A model generated the notes under the pieces. It did not search any database. It worked only from the letters and a program-made list of their open reading frames with translations, and was not told where the DNA came from. Positions 1-9,353 of a stretch of DNA of 64,000 nt are shown here, piece after piece. The number at the start of each line of letters is the position of its first letter. The first letter of the stretch is position 1. Location of the stretch: the NCBI RefSeq assembly GCF_048595215.1, contig NZ_JBMDWJ010000030.1:1-64000 (forward strand), read 5' to 3'. A program made the position numbers and the translations under genes. This DNA is from Siphonobacter sp048595215 (GTDB lineage: Bacteria > Bacteroidota > Bacteroidia > Cytophagales > Spirosomataceae).

Positions 1-1
1 A

Positions 2-418
2 TTGGCACGAATTCTTGCTATAGATTACGGTACCAAACGCGTAGGACTCGCGGTTACGGATCCGTTGCAACTCATTGCAACGGCCCTGGAAACGGTTCAT
101 TCGAAAGACGTGATGAACTTTTTGAAAGCGTACTGCCAGCGGGAAAGCGTAGAAGCCTTTGTGGTAGGCATGCCTACGAATCTTGATGGTACGGATACGT
201 CCAATACGCCTCACGTACGGGGATTTATTCGCCTGTTACGAAAAAGCTTTCCGGAAACACCCGTGCACGAACACGATGAACGGTTCACTTCGGTGATGGC
301 ATTGCAGGCGTTGATTTCGATGGGCACCACCAAGAAAGACCGTCGCGATAAGGGCGTTGTAGATCGGGTATCGGCAACGATTATATTACAATCGTTTTTA
401 GAAACTCGCCGAATATAA
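2..418 (+). CDS. ruvX: RuvX/YqgF-family Holliday junction resolvase-like nuclease
   Basis: RNase H-fold protein of the YqgF/RuvX family, which takes part in 16S rRNA 5'-end maturation and has been linked to Holliday junction resolution. The N-terminal DYGTKRVGLAV signature carries the first catalytic Asp, a VVGMP strand follows, and HEHDERFTS carries the conserved Glu. At 138 residues the length fits the family. The start is uncertain. The frame opens with TTG at base 2, which gives the usual family N-terminus, but only one base precedes it, so an upstream ATG outside the window cannot be excluded. About 285 bases separate it from the glycogen synthase gene, so the two are probably transcribed separately. 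Confidence 0.9.
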   Translation: MARILAIDYGTKRVGLAVTDPLQLIATALETVHSKDVMNFLKAYCQRESVEAFVVGMPTNLDGTDTSNTPHVRGFIRLLRKSFPETPVHEHDERFTSVMALQALISMGTTKKDRRDKGVVDRVSATIILQSFLETRRI

Positions 419-704
419 ATCAAGATACGAAAGGCCGCCAGCTTTACGCGTCTATAACATTCTAAGGTGGAAACAGGTTTTCATTTCACTACGCATTAAA
501 ATTCGCTGCTAAATCTTCGGTTGGGTAAGTGAACGTAGTAGAAAAGTCAGTCAATTGTAGAAATATTGACTAAGCTTGGCATAAAACTTTAGAATTATTT
601 TAGACGAATAATTCCCTTGAAAAATACCATTCTATATTTGACAGTTCAAGAAGGTTTAGGAAAGAAGCGGTTTACATTCACAACATTTACATTTATGCTT
701 GGCT
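419..704. other. AT-rich intergenic region upstream of glycogen synthase
   Basis: No coding potential seen. A TATATTTG element at 633-640 fits the Bacteroidota -7 consensus TAnnTTTG and would place transcription start near 647, giving a leader of about 58 bases. No TTTG lies at the usual spacing upstream, so the promoter assignment is weak. Confidence 0.35.
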
Positions 705-2534
705 ATGGCTTTCGAAGTAGAACCCATTAAGCCCAAAATACGGCCTCGACTCCTGATTGAAATTGCCTGGGAAGTATGCAATCAGGTAGGGGGTATTTAC
801 ACAGTAATCCGCTCCAAAGTTCCGGCAATGGTCGAGAAATGGGGCGATGATTACTTTTTGCTTGGGCCTTACTTCCCAGACAAAGCCTTGGCTGAGTTTG
901 AACCAATTACCGATCTGGATGATTCGATCCTTGGAAAAACCGTACGAAAAATGCGGGACATGGGCTTCGATGTTCAGTATGGATACTGGCTGGTGACGGG
1001 TAAACCCCGCCTGGTGCTGTTCAATTTCAATACGCTTTATGATCGGCTCGACCAGCTCAAGTACGACCTCTGGAACCATCACCAGCTTTCTACGCTCAAT
1101 GCGGAGGATCTGGTCAATCAGGTGGTCGCTTTTGGTGAATGTGTTCGGGTTTTCCTGAATGAATTGTCAAAAGATCACAGCGGACGTTACGACATTACGG
1201 CCCACTTTCACGAGTGGATGGCCGCTACGGCTCTGCCCGATCTGGCTCAGGAAGCTCCCAAACTGGCAACCGTCTTTACCACGCATGCTACCATGCTGGG
1301 TCGGTATATGGCTCCCAATGTCCCTAATTTTTACGACAATTTACCCTCGTTTAATTGGCTCGAACAGGCGAAGCACTTTGGCATTGAAACTCAGGCAACA
1401 ATCGAATACCTGGCCGCTCAGCATTGCCACGTCATGACGACCGTTTCGGACGTTACGGCTCGAGAATGTGAGTTTCTACTCGGTCGTAAGTGTGATTTGA
1501 CGCTGCCCAATGGGCTTAACGTCACCCGTTTCACAGCTACGCACGAATTTCAGAACCTGCACGTCCAGTACAAACAGAAGATTCACCAGTTTGTGATGGG
1601 TCACTTCTTCCAGAACTATTCCTTTGATCTGGATCGTACCCTCTATTTCTTTACGTCGGGACGTTTTGAGTACTCTAACAAGGGGTATGACCTGACGCTG
1701 GAAGCTTTGAATCGACTCAATGCCAAGCTACAGGCCAGCAACTCGGATATGACGGTGGTGATGTTTATCGTTACCAAAAACCCGGTGTATTCGATGGATG
1801 CGGATGTGCTGCAAACGCGAGCGGTAATGGCCGAAATCCGGCAAACCTGCGAAGCGATTGAACGGCAAATTGGGGAACAACTGTTCATGGCTTCAGCCAC
1901 GAGCAACGATCTGAAGATGCCGGATCTCAACCAGTTCGTGGATGAATACTGGCAGCTTCGTCTTCGCCGTACCATTCAATCCTGGAAAACGCATCATCTA
2001 CCCAAGACGGTTACGCACTACCTAAAGCAGGAAGATGCCATCGTGGATTTTCTGCGGAAGTCCAATATGCAGAACCATGAAACGGACCGGGTGAAGATTG
2101 TATACCACCCCGATTTCATCGCATCAACGAATCCACTGTTCGGAATGGATTACAGTCATTTCGTACGGGGTTGTCACTTAGGTATTTTCCCAAGTTACTA
2201 CGAGCCCTGGGGTTATACGCCGCTAGAATGCGTGGTACGGGGCGTACCGACCGTGACGAGTGACCTTTCGGGTTTCGGTGATTACATGAATCAGATCATG
2301 GCCGATCCGGAGAACTGGGGTGTCTACGTACTGAATCGTAGCGAGCAGGATTTCCATCAAGCTGCCGAGACGCTTTCGGAACTGCTGTTTAAATTCGTAC
2401 GGGCTTCTCGCCGGGATCGGATCATGCAGCGGAACCGTACGGAGAGCATTTCGGAAGTGTTCGACTGGAAAAACCTCCGTAGCTACTACGATACGGCCCA
2501 TGACCTGGCTCTCAAGCGTCGTAAATACAGTTAA
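705..2534 (+). CDS. Glycogen synthase, GT3 (eukaryotic Gys-like) family
   Basis: Retaining glucosyltransferase that elongates glycogen from a nucleotide-activated glucose. It belongs to GT3 (animal and fungal glycogen synthase type) rather than the bacterial GlgA GT5 type, as is common in Bacteroidota. The N-terminal nucleotide-fold motif is EVCNQVGGIYTVIRSK. The C-terminal E-x7-E motif lies in YYEPWGYTPLECVVRGVP and is followed by SDLSGFGDYM, which closely matches the Gys family. The product is about 609 residues. I chose ATG at 705. A TTG two codons upstream (699) and an out-of-frame ATG at 695 are less likely. A strong hairpin follows the stop. No branching or phosphorylase gene lies nearby. 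Nucleotide-donor preference cannot be read from sequence. Confidence 0.93.
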   Translation: MAFEVEPIKPKIRPRLLIEIAWEVCNQVGGIYTVIRSKVPAMVEKWGDDYFLLGPYFPDKALAEFEPITDLDDSILGKTVRKMRDMGFDVQYGYWLVTGKPRLVLFNFNTLYDRLDQLKYDLWNHHQLSTLNAEDLVNQVVAFGECVRVFLNELSKDHSGRYDITAHFHEWMAATALPDLAQEAPKLATVFTTHATMLGRYMAPNVPNFYDNLPSFNWLEQAKHFGIETQATIEYLAAQHCHVMTTVSDVTARECEFLLGRKCDLTLPNGLNVTRFTATHEFQNLHVQYKQKIHQFVMGHFFQNYSFDLDRTLYFFTSGRFEYSNKGYDLTLEALNRLNAKLQASNSDMTVVMFIVTKNPVYSMDADVLQTRAVMAEIRQTCEAIERQIGEQLFMASATSNDLKMPDLNQFVDEYWQLRLRRTIQSWKTHHLPKTVTHYLKQEDAIVDFLRKSNMQNHETDRVKIVYHPDFIASTNPLFGMDYSHFVRGCHLGIFPSYYEPWGYTPLECVVRGVPTVTSDLSGFGDYMNQIMADPENWGVYVLNRSEQDFHQAAETLSELLFKFVRASRRDRIMQRNRTESISEVFDWKNLRSYYDTAHDLALKRRKYS

Positions 2535-2548
2535 GCTCATTATCCCTA

Positions 2549-2590
2549 TAAAAAAGCCCGTCGTACCACTTGCTACGACGGGCTTTTTTA
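2549..2590. terminator. Bidirectional intrinsic terminator
   Basis: An A-tract, then the stem GCCCGTCGTA / TACGACGGGC with an 8-base loop, then a T-tract. It lies between converging genes (glycogen synthase on plus, hexosaminidase on minus) and can serve both. Confidence 0.9.
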
Positions 2591-2606
2591 TACCACTATA
2601 CTTCGA

Positions 2607-4454
2607 TTAATTCTTCTTTCTGGGCTGTTTATCGGGCATCGGCGTACCGTTCACCAGGGTAGTCGTAGCCACCACACTCCGTAACCCTTCGGGTGTAATC
2701 ACAATGGTTTTCAGATCCACACGACGGTTTTCGGGAATGGTCAACGCAATGGGTTTGGCGTACAAATGCGTCGTTTCATTGGGAGCATAACCATCGATAC
2801 TGTAATATATTTTGGATCCTTCGACGGGCGACTTCAGATGAATCGTAAACTGATTCCCCCGTAACGTATCTTCTGCGGGCATACCAACAGCCGTTGGTAC
2901 CCGGTAGACCCAATCCCGCTTTTCCATACGCCGTAGGTAGTTAGGTACTCGTTTCTCCGAAAACTCGGTATATTCTTTCCGGTTCACTGGCGACCAGGCT
3001 ACCTCTGCTAAAGCCAACGCCCGTGGAAACAACATGAAGGAAGCTTTGGCCGGGGTTGGGATGTACTCCGTCCACAAGTTGGCCTGTACTCCTTTGATGT
3101 GCTTTTGCTGCTCGGCCGTTAGCTCTTTCGGCGTTGGATCGTAGGAGTACACTTTCTCCAGCGTCAAGAATCCGCCAATGGCCAGTGGCTCCTGTTTGCG
3201 GTCTTTTCCCTGGTAGTGGTCGATGTACAGGTGACTGTTGGGCGTCATAATGACGTCGTGATTTTCCTTCGCCGCCGCAATGCCTCCCTGTTCGCCACGC
3301 CAGCTCATCACGGTAGCGTTGGGAGCCAGACCGCCTTCCAGAATTTCGTCCCAGCCAATAATGTTACGGCCTTTTGAATTCAGGAACTTTTCGATCCGTC
3401 GAATAAAATAACTCTGCAGGCCGTGCTCGTCTTTCAGATTTTCTTTCTTGATCAGATTCTGGCAAAATTCCGATTCCTTCCATCGGTCTTTGGGGCACTC
3501 ATCACCACCGATGTGAATATATGGAGAAGGGAAAATGGCCATTACTTCCGTCAGTACATTTTCCAGGAATGTAAACGTCTCTTCTTTCGGACAAAATACG
3601 TCTTTGTGTACGCCCCAGGTTGTCTGTACTTTAAAAGGTCCGGGCGTACAACCCAGCTCCGGATAAGCCGCCAAAGCCGCCGTGGAGTGACCAGGCAATT
3701 CAATTTCAGGAATCACGACAATATGCCGGTCGGCCGCGTACTTAACGATATCACGGGCCTCGTCCTGCGTGTAAAACCCGCCGTACTTGATACCATCGAA
3801 CTGTTGTGGCATCCGGTCTCCGTATCCACCGATCAGCGTTTCATCACGAAAAGCCCCTATCTGCGTTAGTTTAGGATACTTTTTAATCTCCAGCCGCCAG
3901 CCTTGATCTTCGGTTAAATGCCAGTGAAAACGGTTGAATTTCAGTCGGGCCATTTCGTCAATCATTTGTTTGATGAACGATACGGGCATGTAATGCCGAC
4001 CTACATCCAACATCAGGCCGCGATAGCCAAACCGCGGATGATCTTCGATGGTAACCGCCGCGATTTCTGCTTTTCCTTCCGGAAATAATTGCAGTAATGA
4101 CTGTAAGCCATAAAACAGGCCCGCGTCTTTGCCCGCAATCTGAATACTCTGAGCGGTAGCCTTGAGCTCGTAACCTTCGGTAGGTAAGCCCGTTTTTTCG
4201 TTAAAAGCAACAAAATTAGAAGCGGGAGCTTTAGCGACTATTTTCAACTCATAACCCGCCTGTTTCTTCAGGTACTGGTTGAGTAAAACCGCCAGTCGCT
4301 TCGCTTCGGGCGTAGACGCTACCAGTTGAGTTTGGGCATTAAAACGGAAGGCTCCGGAACCCTGTTGCAGGGATACGGGCTGAGGAATGAGTGACTGCCC
4401 GAAAGTGGCTACGCTAGCCGCCGCCAGAAAAGCAGAAAGTACGAAACGTTTCAT
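2607..4454 (-). CDS. Beta-N-acetylhexosaminidase, GH20
   Basis: Secreted exo-acting hexosaminidase that removes terminal beta-linked GlcNAc or GalNAc from glycans or chitooligosaccharides. A signal peptide (MKRFVLSAFLAAASVATFGQ) is followed by a GH20 N-terminal domain (about 25-140) and the TIM-barrel from YRGLMLDVGRHYMP. The catalytic pair is in HIGGDECPKDRW, with Asp and Glu near residues 318 and 319, as expected for substrate-assisted catalysis. A C-terminal chitobiase-like beta domain (IHLKSPVEGSKIYYSIDG) closes the 615-residue protein. I chose ATG at 4454; a TTG two codons upstream is unlikely. It lies downstream of a glycosylasparaginase on the same strand, about 195 bases away, and near a ROK regulator and a fucosidase, suggesting N-glycan breakdown. 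Confidence 0.95.
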   Translation of the reverse strand: MKRFVLSAFLAAASVATFGQSLIPQPVSLQQGSGAFRFNAQTQLVASTPEAKRLAVLLNQYLKKQAGYELKIVAKAPASNFVAFNEKTGLPTEGYELKATAQSIQIAGKDAGLFYGLQSLLQLFPEGKAEIAAVTIEDHPRFGYRGLMLDVGRHYMPVSFIKQMIDEMARLKFNRFHWHLTEDQGWRLEIKKYPKLTQIGAFRDETLIGGYGDRMPQQFDGIKYGGFYTQDEARDIVKYAADRHIVVIPEIELPGHSTAALAAYPELGCTPGPFKVQTTWGVHKDVFCPKEETFTFLENVLTEVMAIFPSPYIHIGGDECPKDRWKESEFCQNLIKKENLKDEHGLQSYFIRRIEKFLNSKGRNIIGWDEILEGGLAPNATVMSWRGEQGGIAAAKENHDVIMTPNSHLYIDHYQGKDRKQEPLAIGGFLTLEKVYSYDPTPKELTAEQQKHIKGVQANLWTEYIPTPAKASFMLFPRALALAEVAWSPVNRKEYTEFSEKRVPNYLRRMEKRDWVYRVPTAVGMPAEDTLRGNQFTIHLKSPVEGSKIYYSIDGYAPNETTHLYAKPIALTIPENRRVDLKTIVITPEGLRSVVATTTLVNGTPMPDKQPRKKN

Positions 4455-4649
4455 GTACAATAGGTTTCAAAAATGAGCAGTTACGCTTCACTTTTGGAGT
4501 AAACGGGATAATACGAAGCGAGGCAACTTGCTTCGGAGTACGGCAAGATACGAGCCTTTGCTTTCGCAAGTATGGTGCATCTGTTGTACCGGGGATGAAC
4601 AAACGTGTGCACAGAGGTCTGCAAACGAATGCACAATTTTGGATCAATT

Positions 4650-5693
4650 TTATTTGTAGTAACTCTCGGCCATGAAGACTTTACCACCGTCGTCGCCTTG
4701 GGTAACGGAGTAGCTAAAACCTTTGTTGACGGAATAAGCACCCACTTCGCCCTTCAGGTTGATAGCTATGAAACCCACCTGAAATTCTTTCGCTTTTTTA
4801 GGATTGATTTTGACCAGACGCTCCACGGCCTTTTTGCAGGCTTCCATTGGTGTGGCTCCGTTTCGCATAAACTCAACGACGAGGTGCGTTCCGCCCAGAC
4901 GAATTACTTCTTCTCCCTGCCCCGATGAGGTGGCTGCTCCAATTTCGCCGTCTACATATAAACCAGAGCCGATTAAAGGAGAGTCGCCGATACGGCCCCG
5001 CATTTTGAAAGCCATACCGCTGGTGGTACAAGCTCCGGCCAGTCGGCCTTTGCTATCCAGAGCAATCGTACCCATGGTATCGTGGTTAAAGGAACCGTCC
5101 TCGAACTGATTGGGAGCAAAGGGTCCGCCTGCCGCCCGTTTAGGCGTTTTACCCTGCTGCTGTTCAATGTTCATCAGGGGTTTGTACTCGGATTTTTTCA
5201 GCCATTCCTTGTACGCTTTGGCGGCATCAGCGGAAAGTTCGTCGGATTCCAGCTTAAAGCCATTCGCTACGGCAAACTGCTGGGCTCCCTCGCCTACCAG
5301 CATGACGTGCGGCGTGGTTTCCATGATTTTACGAGCCACGGAAATTGGGTGTAGAATGCGTTCAAGCCCCGCTACCGAGCCACAATCGTATTTCTCATTC
5401 ATGATACACGCATCCAGTGATACGTGGCCTTCCCGGTCAGGATATCCACCCAAGCCCACACAGCAGCTAATTTCTTTTTCAATGGATTTAGCGGCTTCCT
5501 CCACGGCATCCAAAGCGTATCCACCGGGTTTGAGTACGTTCCAGGCGACCGCATTTACAGCCAGACCGCTATCCCAGGTGGAAACAACTACCGGCTTGGC
5601 AGCCGTAGCCTGCGGACTAGCTACTAGCGAGCGTACTGGAGCAAAGGTTACTGCCAGTGTGGACCAGCGAAGGAAAGATCGACGCGTTGTCAT
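4650..5693 (-). CDS. Glycosylasparaginase (N4-(beta-GlcNAc)-L-asparaginase), Ntn hydrolase
   Basis: Cleaves the GlcNAc-asparagine bond left after N-glycoproteins have been digested. It is made as a precursor that cleaves itself to expose an N-terminal threonine. The predicted nucleophile is Thr206 in NHDTMGTIALD, and downstream MRGRIGDSPLIGSG and GDSP-type substrate residues match the family. The N-terminus has a twin-arginine-like leader (TTRRSFLRW, then a hydrophobic stretch and a small-residue cleavage region), so Tat export to the periplasm is likely. At 347 residues it has the normal length. It is transcribed toward the GH20 gene. Together with the nearby fucosidase this would complete release of Asn-linked GlcNAc. 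Assignment is strong; the in vivo substrate is inferred. Confidence 0.94.
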   Translation of the reverse strand: MTTRRSFLRWSTLAVTFAPVRSLVASPQATAAKPVVVSTWDSGLAVNAVAWNVLKPGGYALDAVEEAAKSIEKEISCCVGLGGYPDREGHVSLDACIMNEKYDCGSVAGLERILHPISVARKIMETTPHVMLVGEGAQQFAVANGFKLESDELSADAAKAYKEWLKKSEYKPLMNIEQQQGKTPKRAAGGPFAPNQFEDGSFNHDTMGTIALDSKGRLAGACTTSGMAFKMRGRIGDSPLIGSGLYVDGEIGAATSSGQGEEVIRLGGTHLVVEFMRNGATPMEACKKAVERLVKINPKKAKEFQVGFIAINLKGEVGAYSVNKGFSYSVTQGDDGGKVFMAESYYK

Positions 5694-6036
5694 AAGTGAA
5701 GTGTGTGATCAATGGATAAAACTGTATTGCTTTCGCTATCAACGCATTACCGGATCAGTAATGCATTTTGAGCGATGTTCTTTATTTTTGAAACAGGTAC
5801 GGTTCCGCGTTGGAAATTTTCCTATTTTCAACAAAATCATTGAATTTAATGGTGAAGATGCCAAATCCTAGCGTACCTTCTTTATAAAACAGACTGGATT
5901 TTTAAATAATTTGTTAATATTTTTAAAAAACAGGTGTTTATTTACAATAAAATTTCAAAAGTACAATCATCTATCGGTATAATACCTTTCGACCAAATAA
6001 TTTGATTCGTACCCCTGTCTCCTAACCTTTTTGATA
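5694..6036. other. Divergent intergenic region, glycosylasparaginase / ROK regulator
   Basis: 343 bases without a credible gene, AT-rich toward the ROK gene. It must hold the promoters of both divergent genes and is the natural place for a ROK operator, but I could not identify a clean palindrome. Confidence 0.5.
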
Positions 6037-7266
6037 ATGCATCCAGCTCCAGCCGAAGAAGAAATAGTACCCAAGAAAAGTGTTGTTGATTATAAGAAGA
6101 GCGTCTCCCGCAGGGGCGTTCTGGCTGAGTTATATCAGGCCGAAGTGGGTACACTCGCTCAACTGGCGAAGAATTTACATAGTAGTGTTCCGTCCATCAC
6201 CAATATTGTTGAAGAGCTAGTCGAAGAAAAATGGGTGACCACTTTCGGCACGGCGGTTGGTAATCACGGACGCCGTCCGGTTTTATTTGGCCTGAATCCG
6301 CAGGATAAATACATCCTCGCTCTCGACATCAGTACGCACGATACGAAGGTACTGATTATGAACATGCAACGGGAGGTTATTTTCCGTAGAGATGTGCTGT
6401 TAGGCCTGGAAGATAGTGCGGAGTTTACCAAATCCCTACTGACGGTTACGCAGGAAGTGCTCCATGAATCAGGGATGCAAACCGCTGATCTGGTGGCGAT
6501 CGGAATTTCCATGCCGGGTCTGATTCACTACCAGAACGGCACGAACATGACCTATCGGCGAATTAATCAGGAAGATAAGTCACTCAGTACCCTCATCTCT
6601 GAGCAATTTGGTTTACCCGTTTACGTCATTAACGATACCAAAGCTACGGTACTTGGCGAGCATCGGTTCGGGCTGGCTCGTGGCAAAAAGCACGTACTAG
6701 CCATTAACATTGACTGGGGCGTCGGGTTAGGAATTATCCTGAACGGCGAAATCTTTCAGGGAGCCGCCGGTTTTGCCGGGGAGCTGGGTCACATCCAGAT
6801 CGATCCCGACGGTGAATTATGCCACTGCGGCAAAGTAGGTTGTCTGGATACAATCACTTCGGCTCGTTCGCTAAGTCGCCGCGTACAGCGAGGACTGAAA
6901 GAAGGCCGTGCTTCGAAATTATCGGCCTACCTCGATCGTATTGAAGAAATCGACATTGAAAAAGTAATCGAAGCCGCTTTGGAAGGTGACGCTTTCGCCA
7001 TTGATATTCTTTTTGACGTAGGTACGGAATTAGGGAAAGGGCTTTCGATGGCCGTACACTTATTCAATCCGGAAATTGTGATTGTGGACGGTATTGTCGT
7101 AAAAGCCGATGCCTTTATTACTAATCCCATCGGACAAGCCATCAATAAATACTGTCTGAGTGATTTCCGCAACGAACTCAGCATTGAAATCTCGCAATTG
7201 GGCGAGCGGGCCAAATGGGTCGGCATTCACATTTACGTGATGGACCAGCTCTTTGCTACCGTTTAG
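6037..7266 (+). CDS. ROK-family transcriptional regulator (NagC/XylR-like)
   Basis: DNA-binding repressor with a sugar-kinase-fold sensor. The first 90 or so residues form a winged helix (LAELYQAEVGTLAQLAKNL, then SSVPSITNIVEELVEE). The rest is a ROK domain, with an ATPase-like strand ILALDISTHDTKVLIMN, the ELGHIQI motif, and the zinc motif CHCGKVGCLD, in which Asp replaces the usual final Glu. The product is 409 residues from ATG 6037; an upstream TTG at 6031 is less likely. It is divergent from glycosylasparaginase and GH20 and co-directional with a GH29 fucosidase, so control of glycan catabolism by an amino sugar or its phosphate is likely. The effector is inference. Because of the N-terminal HTH it is a regulator, not a kinase. 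Confidence 0.93.
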   Translation: MHPAPAEEEIVPKKSVVDYKKSVSRRGVLAELYQAEVGTLAQLAKNLHSSVPSITNIVEELVEEKWVTTFGTAVGNHGRRPVLFGLNPQDKYILALDISTHDTKVLIMNMQREVIFRRDVLLGLEDSAEFTKSLLTVTQEVLHESGMQTADLVAIGISMPGLIHYQNGTNMTYRRINQEDKSLSTLISEQFGLPVYVINDTKATVLGEHRFGLARGKKHVLAINIDWGVGLGIILNGEIFQGAAGFAGELGHIQIDPDGELCHCGKVGCLDTITSARSLSRRVQRGLKEGRASKLSAYLDRIEEIDIEKVIEAALEGDAFAIDILFDVGTELGKGLSMAVHLFNPEIVIVDGIVVKADAFITNPIGQAINKYCLSDFRNELSIEISQLGERAKWVGIHIYVMDQLFATV

Positions 7267-7278
7267 AATTCTTTTTTG

Positions 7279-7336
7279 AACCGTGCCTGTCGCCAAATCC
7301 GCGTACCGGATCAGGTCGCTGAGCACGGTTTTTTGT
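7279..7336 (+). terminator. Probable terminator after the ROK regulator gene
   Basis: The outer stem AACCGTGC / GCACGGTT encloses a smaller hairpin (ATCCG/CGGAT) and is followed by a T-rich tract. The loop is long for an intrinsic terminator, so confidence is moderate. It lies just upstream of the fucosidase start. Confidence 0.55.
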
Positions 7337-7354
7337 TTCTTTCTTTCTCCTGTT

Positions 7355-8767
7355 ATGAAGTCATTTTTTACTAGTCTTCTCGTTTTGACGAGTCTTTTCG
7401 TTCGGGCTCAGCAACATTCCGAACAGCACCATGTAGGGTACGTAACGCCCAAAGATCCGGCGGTTAAAGCAAAACTGGATCAGTGGCAGGGCATCAAATT
7501 TGGCTTGCTGATGCACTGGGGAACCTACAGCCAGTGGGGCATCGTTGAATCCTGGTCCTTGTGCCCCGAGGACGAAGGCTGGTGTGAACGGAAAGGCCCT
7601 TACGCGGCGAATTGGTACGATTATAAACAAGCCTACGAAAAAATTCCCCAAACGTTCAATCCCGTCAAATTCAACCCCGACCGCTGGGCGAAAGCCGCCA
7701 AAGAGGCGGGAATGAAGTACGTGGTCTTTACGACGAAGCACCACGACGGCTTCTGCATGTTTGATACCAAGCAGACGGATTACAAAATCACTAATACGCC
7801 CTTTAAAACCAATCCGAAGGCCAACGTAGCCAAGGAAGTGTTCAAGTCGTTCCGGGATCAGGGATTCATGGTTGGAGCGTATTTCTCCAAGCCTGACTGG
7901 CACACCGATAGCTACTGGTGGTCATACTTTCCTCCCAAAGACCGCAATTCCAGTTACGTACCCAGCAAGTACCCCGAGAAGTGGAATCAGTTCAAGCAGT
8001 TTACCTACAACCAGATTCAGGAATTGATGACGGATTATGGTAAAATGGATATTCTCTGGCTCGACGGCGGTTGGGTTCGTCCGTTCAGTACCATCGACTC
8101 AACGGTGAGCTGGCAGAAAGCCATTCCTTTCGATCAGGACATTGACATGCCGCGAATTGCCAAAATGGCCCGCGAGCATCAGCCGGGTCTGCTCGTGGTG
8201 GATCGTACGGTAGCGGGCGAGTACGAAAACTACGTTACGCCCGAGCAATCGGTACCCAGCGAAGCCCTTCCCTTCCCCTGGGAAAGCTGCATGACCATGG
8301 GCGATTCCTGGAGCTATATTCCCAAGGAAAACTTCAAATCCACGCGGAAGCTGATTCATATGCTGGCGGACATCGTGTCGAAAGGCGGTAACCTGCTGCT
8401 GAACGTGGCTCCCGGTCCCGACGGCGAATGGCACGAAGAAGCCTACCAGCGACTGGCTGACATTGGCAAATGGATGAACGTAAACGGGGAAGCGATTTAT
8501 GAAACGACCGCCGTAGCTCCGTACCAGTCCGGCAAATGGGCGTACACGAAGAAAGGAAATACGCTGTATGCTCTGTACCGGGCGGCAGAAGGTGAGACGC
8601 TACCCGCTTCACTGGAAATCCCGATTCTGGAAAAGTCGCAGACCATTCAGTTACTCGGTACCAAAGGCTCGATCAAAGCCCAGGATAAAGTTGTAAAACT
8701 GCCGGAAAGTCTTCGCAAGCAGGCGGGCGATTCACCCGTATACGTCTTTAAGCTAGCGAAAAAATAA
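7355..8767 (+). CDS. Alpha-L-fucosidase, GH29
   Basis: Retaining exo-fucosidase acting outside the cytoplasm. From ATG 7355 the protein begins with a clear signal peptide (MKSFFTSLLVLTSLFVRAQQ); the frame extends upstream without a stop, but those residues do not look like a leader. Family motifs are FGLLMHWGTYSQWG, FTTKHHDGFCMFD and DILWLDGGWVR, in which Asp237 is the expected nucleophile. GGNLLLNVAPGPDGEW marks the end of the barrel, and a short C-terminal beta domain follows. At 470 residues the length is typical. It is a neighbour of a ROK regulator and two other glycan-degrading enzymes, and a second GH29 lies at the right edge of the window. Linkage specificity cannot be told. Confidence 0.95.
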   Translation: MKSFFTSLLVLTSLFVRAQQHSEQHHVGYVTPKDPAVKAKLDQWQGIKFGLLMHWGTYSQWGIVESWSLCPEDEGWCERKGPYAANWYDYKQAYEKIPQTFNPVKFNPDRWAKAAKEAGMKYVVFTTKHHDGFCMFDTKQTDYKITNTPFKTNPKANVAKEVFKSFRDQGFMVGAYFSKPDWHTDSYWWSYFPPKDRNSSYVPSKYPEKWNQFKQFTYNQIQELMTDYGKMDILWLDGGWVRPFSTIDSTVSWQKAIPFDQDIDMPRIAKMAREHQPGLLVVDRTVAGEYENYVTPEQSVPSEALPFPWESCMTMGDSWSYIPKENFKSTRKLIHMLADIVSKGGNLLLNVAPGPDGEWHEEAYQRLADIGKWMNVNGEAIYETTAVAPYQSGKWAYTKKGNTLYALYRAAEGETLPASLEIPILEKSQTIQLLGTKGSIKAQDKVVKLPESLRKQAGDSPVYVFKLAKK

Positions 8768-8794
8768 GGGCTATCGAAAGCCCACTGGCACCCA

Positions 8795-8832
8795 CAAAAA
8801 AAGGTGATACGCTTCGTGTATCACCTTTTTTT
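8795..8832. terminator. Bidirectional intrinsic terminator
   Basis: The hairpin AAGGTGATAC / GTATCACCTT is flanked by an A-tract and a T-tract, between the converging fucosidase and DUF2059 genes. Confidence 0.9.
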
Positions 8833-8846
8833 GTACCCTGCTTTTA

Positions 8847-9278
8847 TTATTCTTTCTTCAGTTTTGTATACACTTTCATAGCGATTTCGGCCCCCAGTTG
8901 TTCCCCTGCCTGGGACGCTTCCTGCATAACCAGCGGCTGGTTTTGTACCATTTTTTGTCCAAGCGGCGTTTCATAGAAAGTGATCAGTCCTTTCAAATCT
9001 TCTTCCGTATAGTGTTTAGAGAAAATGGGAACGTACAATTCGTACAGCTTCTCATCGGTAATTTCCTTTTTGAATTCTTCCCAAAAACCCTCGGGCAAGT
9101 TCGGATTGGCCACCTTACGCTGCCCTTCGATGGTAGCATCCATTGTATAGCGAGCTAACTCAAAAACTTTGCTTACCTGCATGAGTTTACGAATTAAACG
9201 CTCTTTCTCAGGGACGGGATTTTGGGCCAGGGCTCCCAACGGGAGCAGTAAAAAACAAAAGGGTAAAAGGTATTTCAT
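8847..9278 (-). CDS. Secreted DUF2059-family protein
   Basis: A small exported helical protein of 143 residues. A signal peptide (MKYLLPFCFLLLPLGALAQ) is followed by a mature part resembling DUF2059, with the typical YTEEDLKGLITFYETPLGQK region near the middle and a lysine-rich tail. I chose ATG 9278 because the leader starts there; the frame remains open for 51 more codons, but those residues lack leader character. DUF2059 proteins are periplasmic and of unknown function. It is divergent from the hydrolase lipoprotein gene, with about 75 bases between starts. Confidence 0.85.
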   Translation of the reverse strand: MKYLLPFCFLLLPLGALAQNPVPEKERLIRKLMQVSKVFELARYTMDATIEGQRKVANPNLPEGFWEEFKKEITDEKLYELYVPIFSKHYTEEDLKGLITFYETPLGQKMVQNQPLVMQEASQAGEQLGAEIAMKVYTKLKKE

Positions 9279-9353
9279 GGGATTGCTTCGATTTTCCGGG
9301 AAATTAAGCTTTCTATCCGGAATTCTGCGTAGCCCCATTTCCGTTTGTAAGTC

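Noticed and set aside
5110..5871. 253-codon plus-strand frame opposite the glycosylasparaginase gene
   Set aside because: Lies antisense to a gene with clear catalytic motifs and has no family features of its own.
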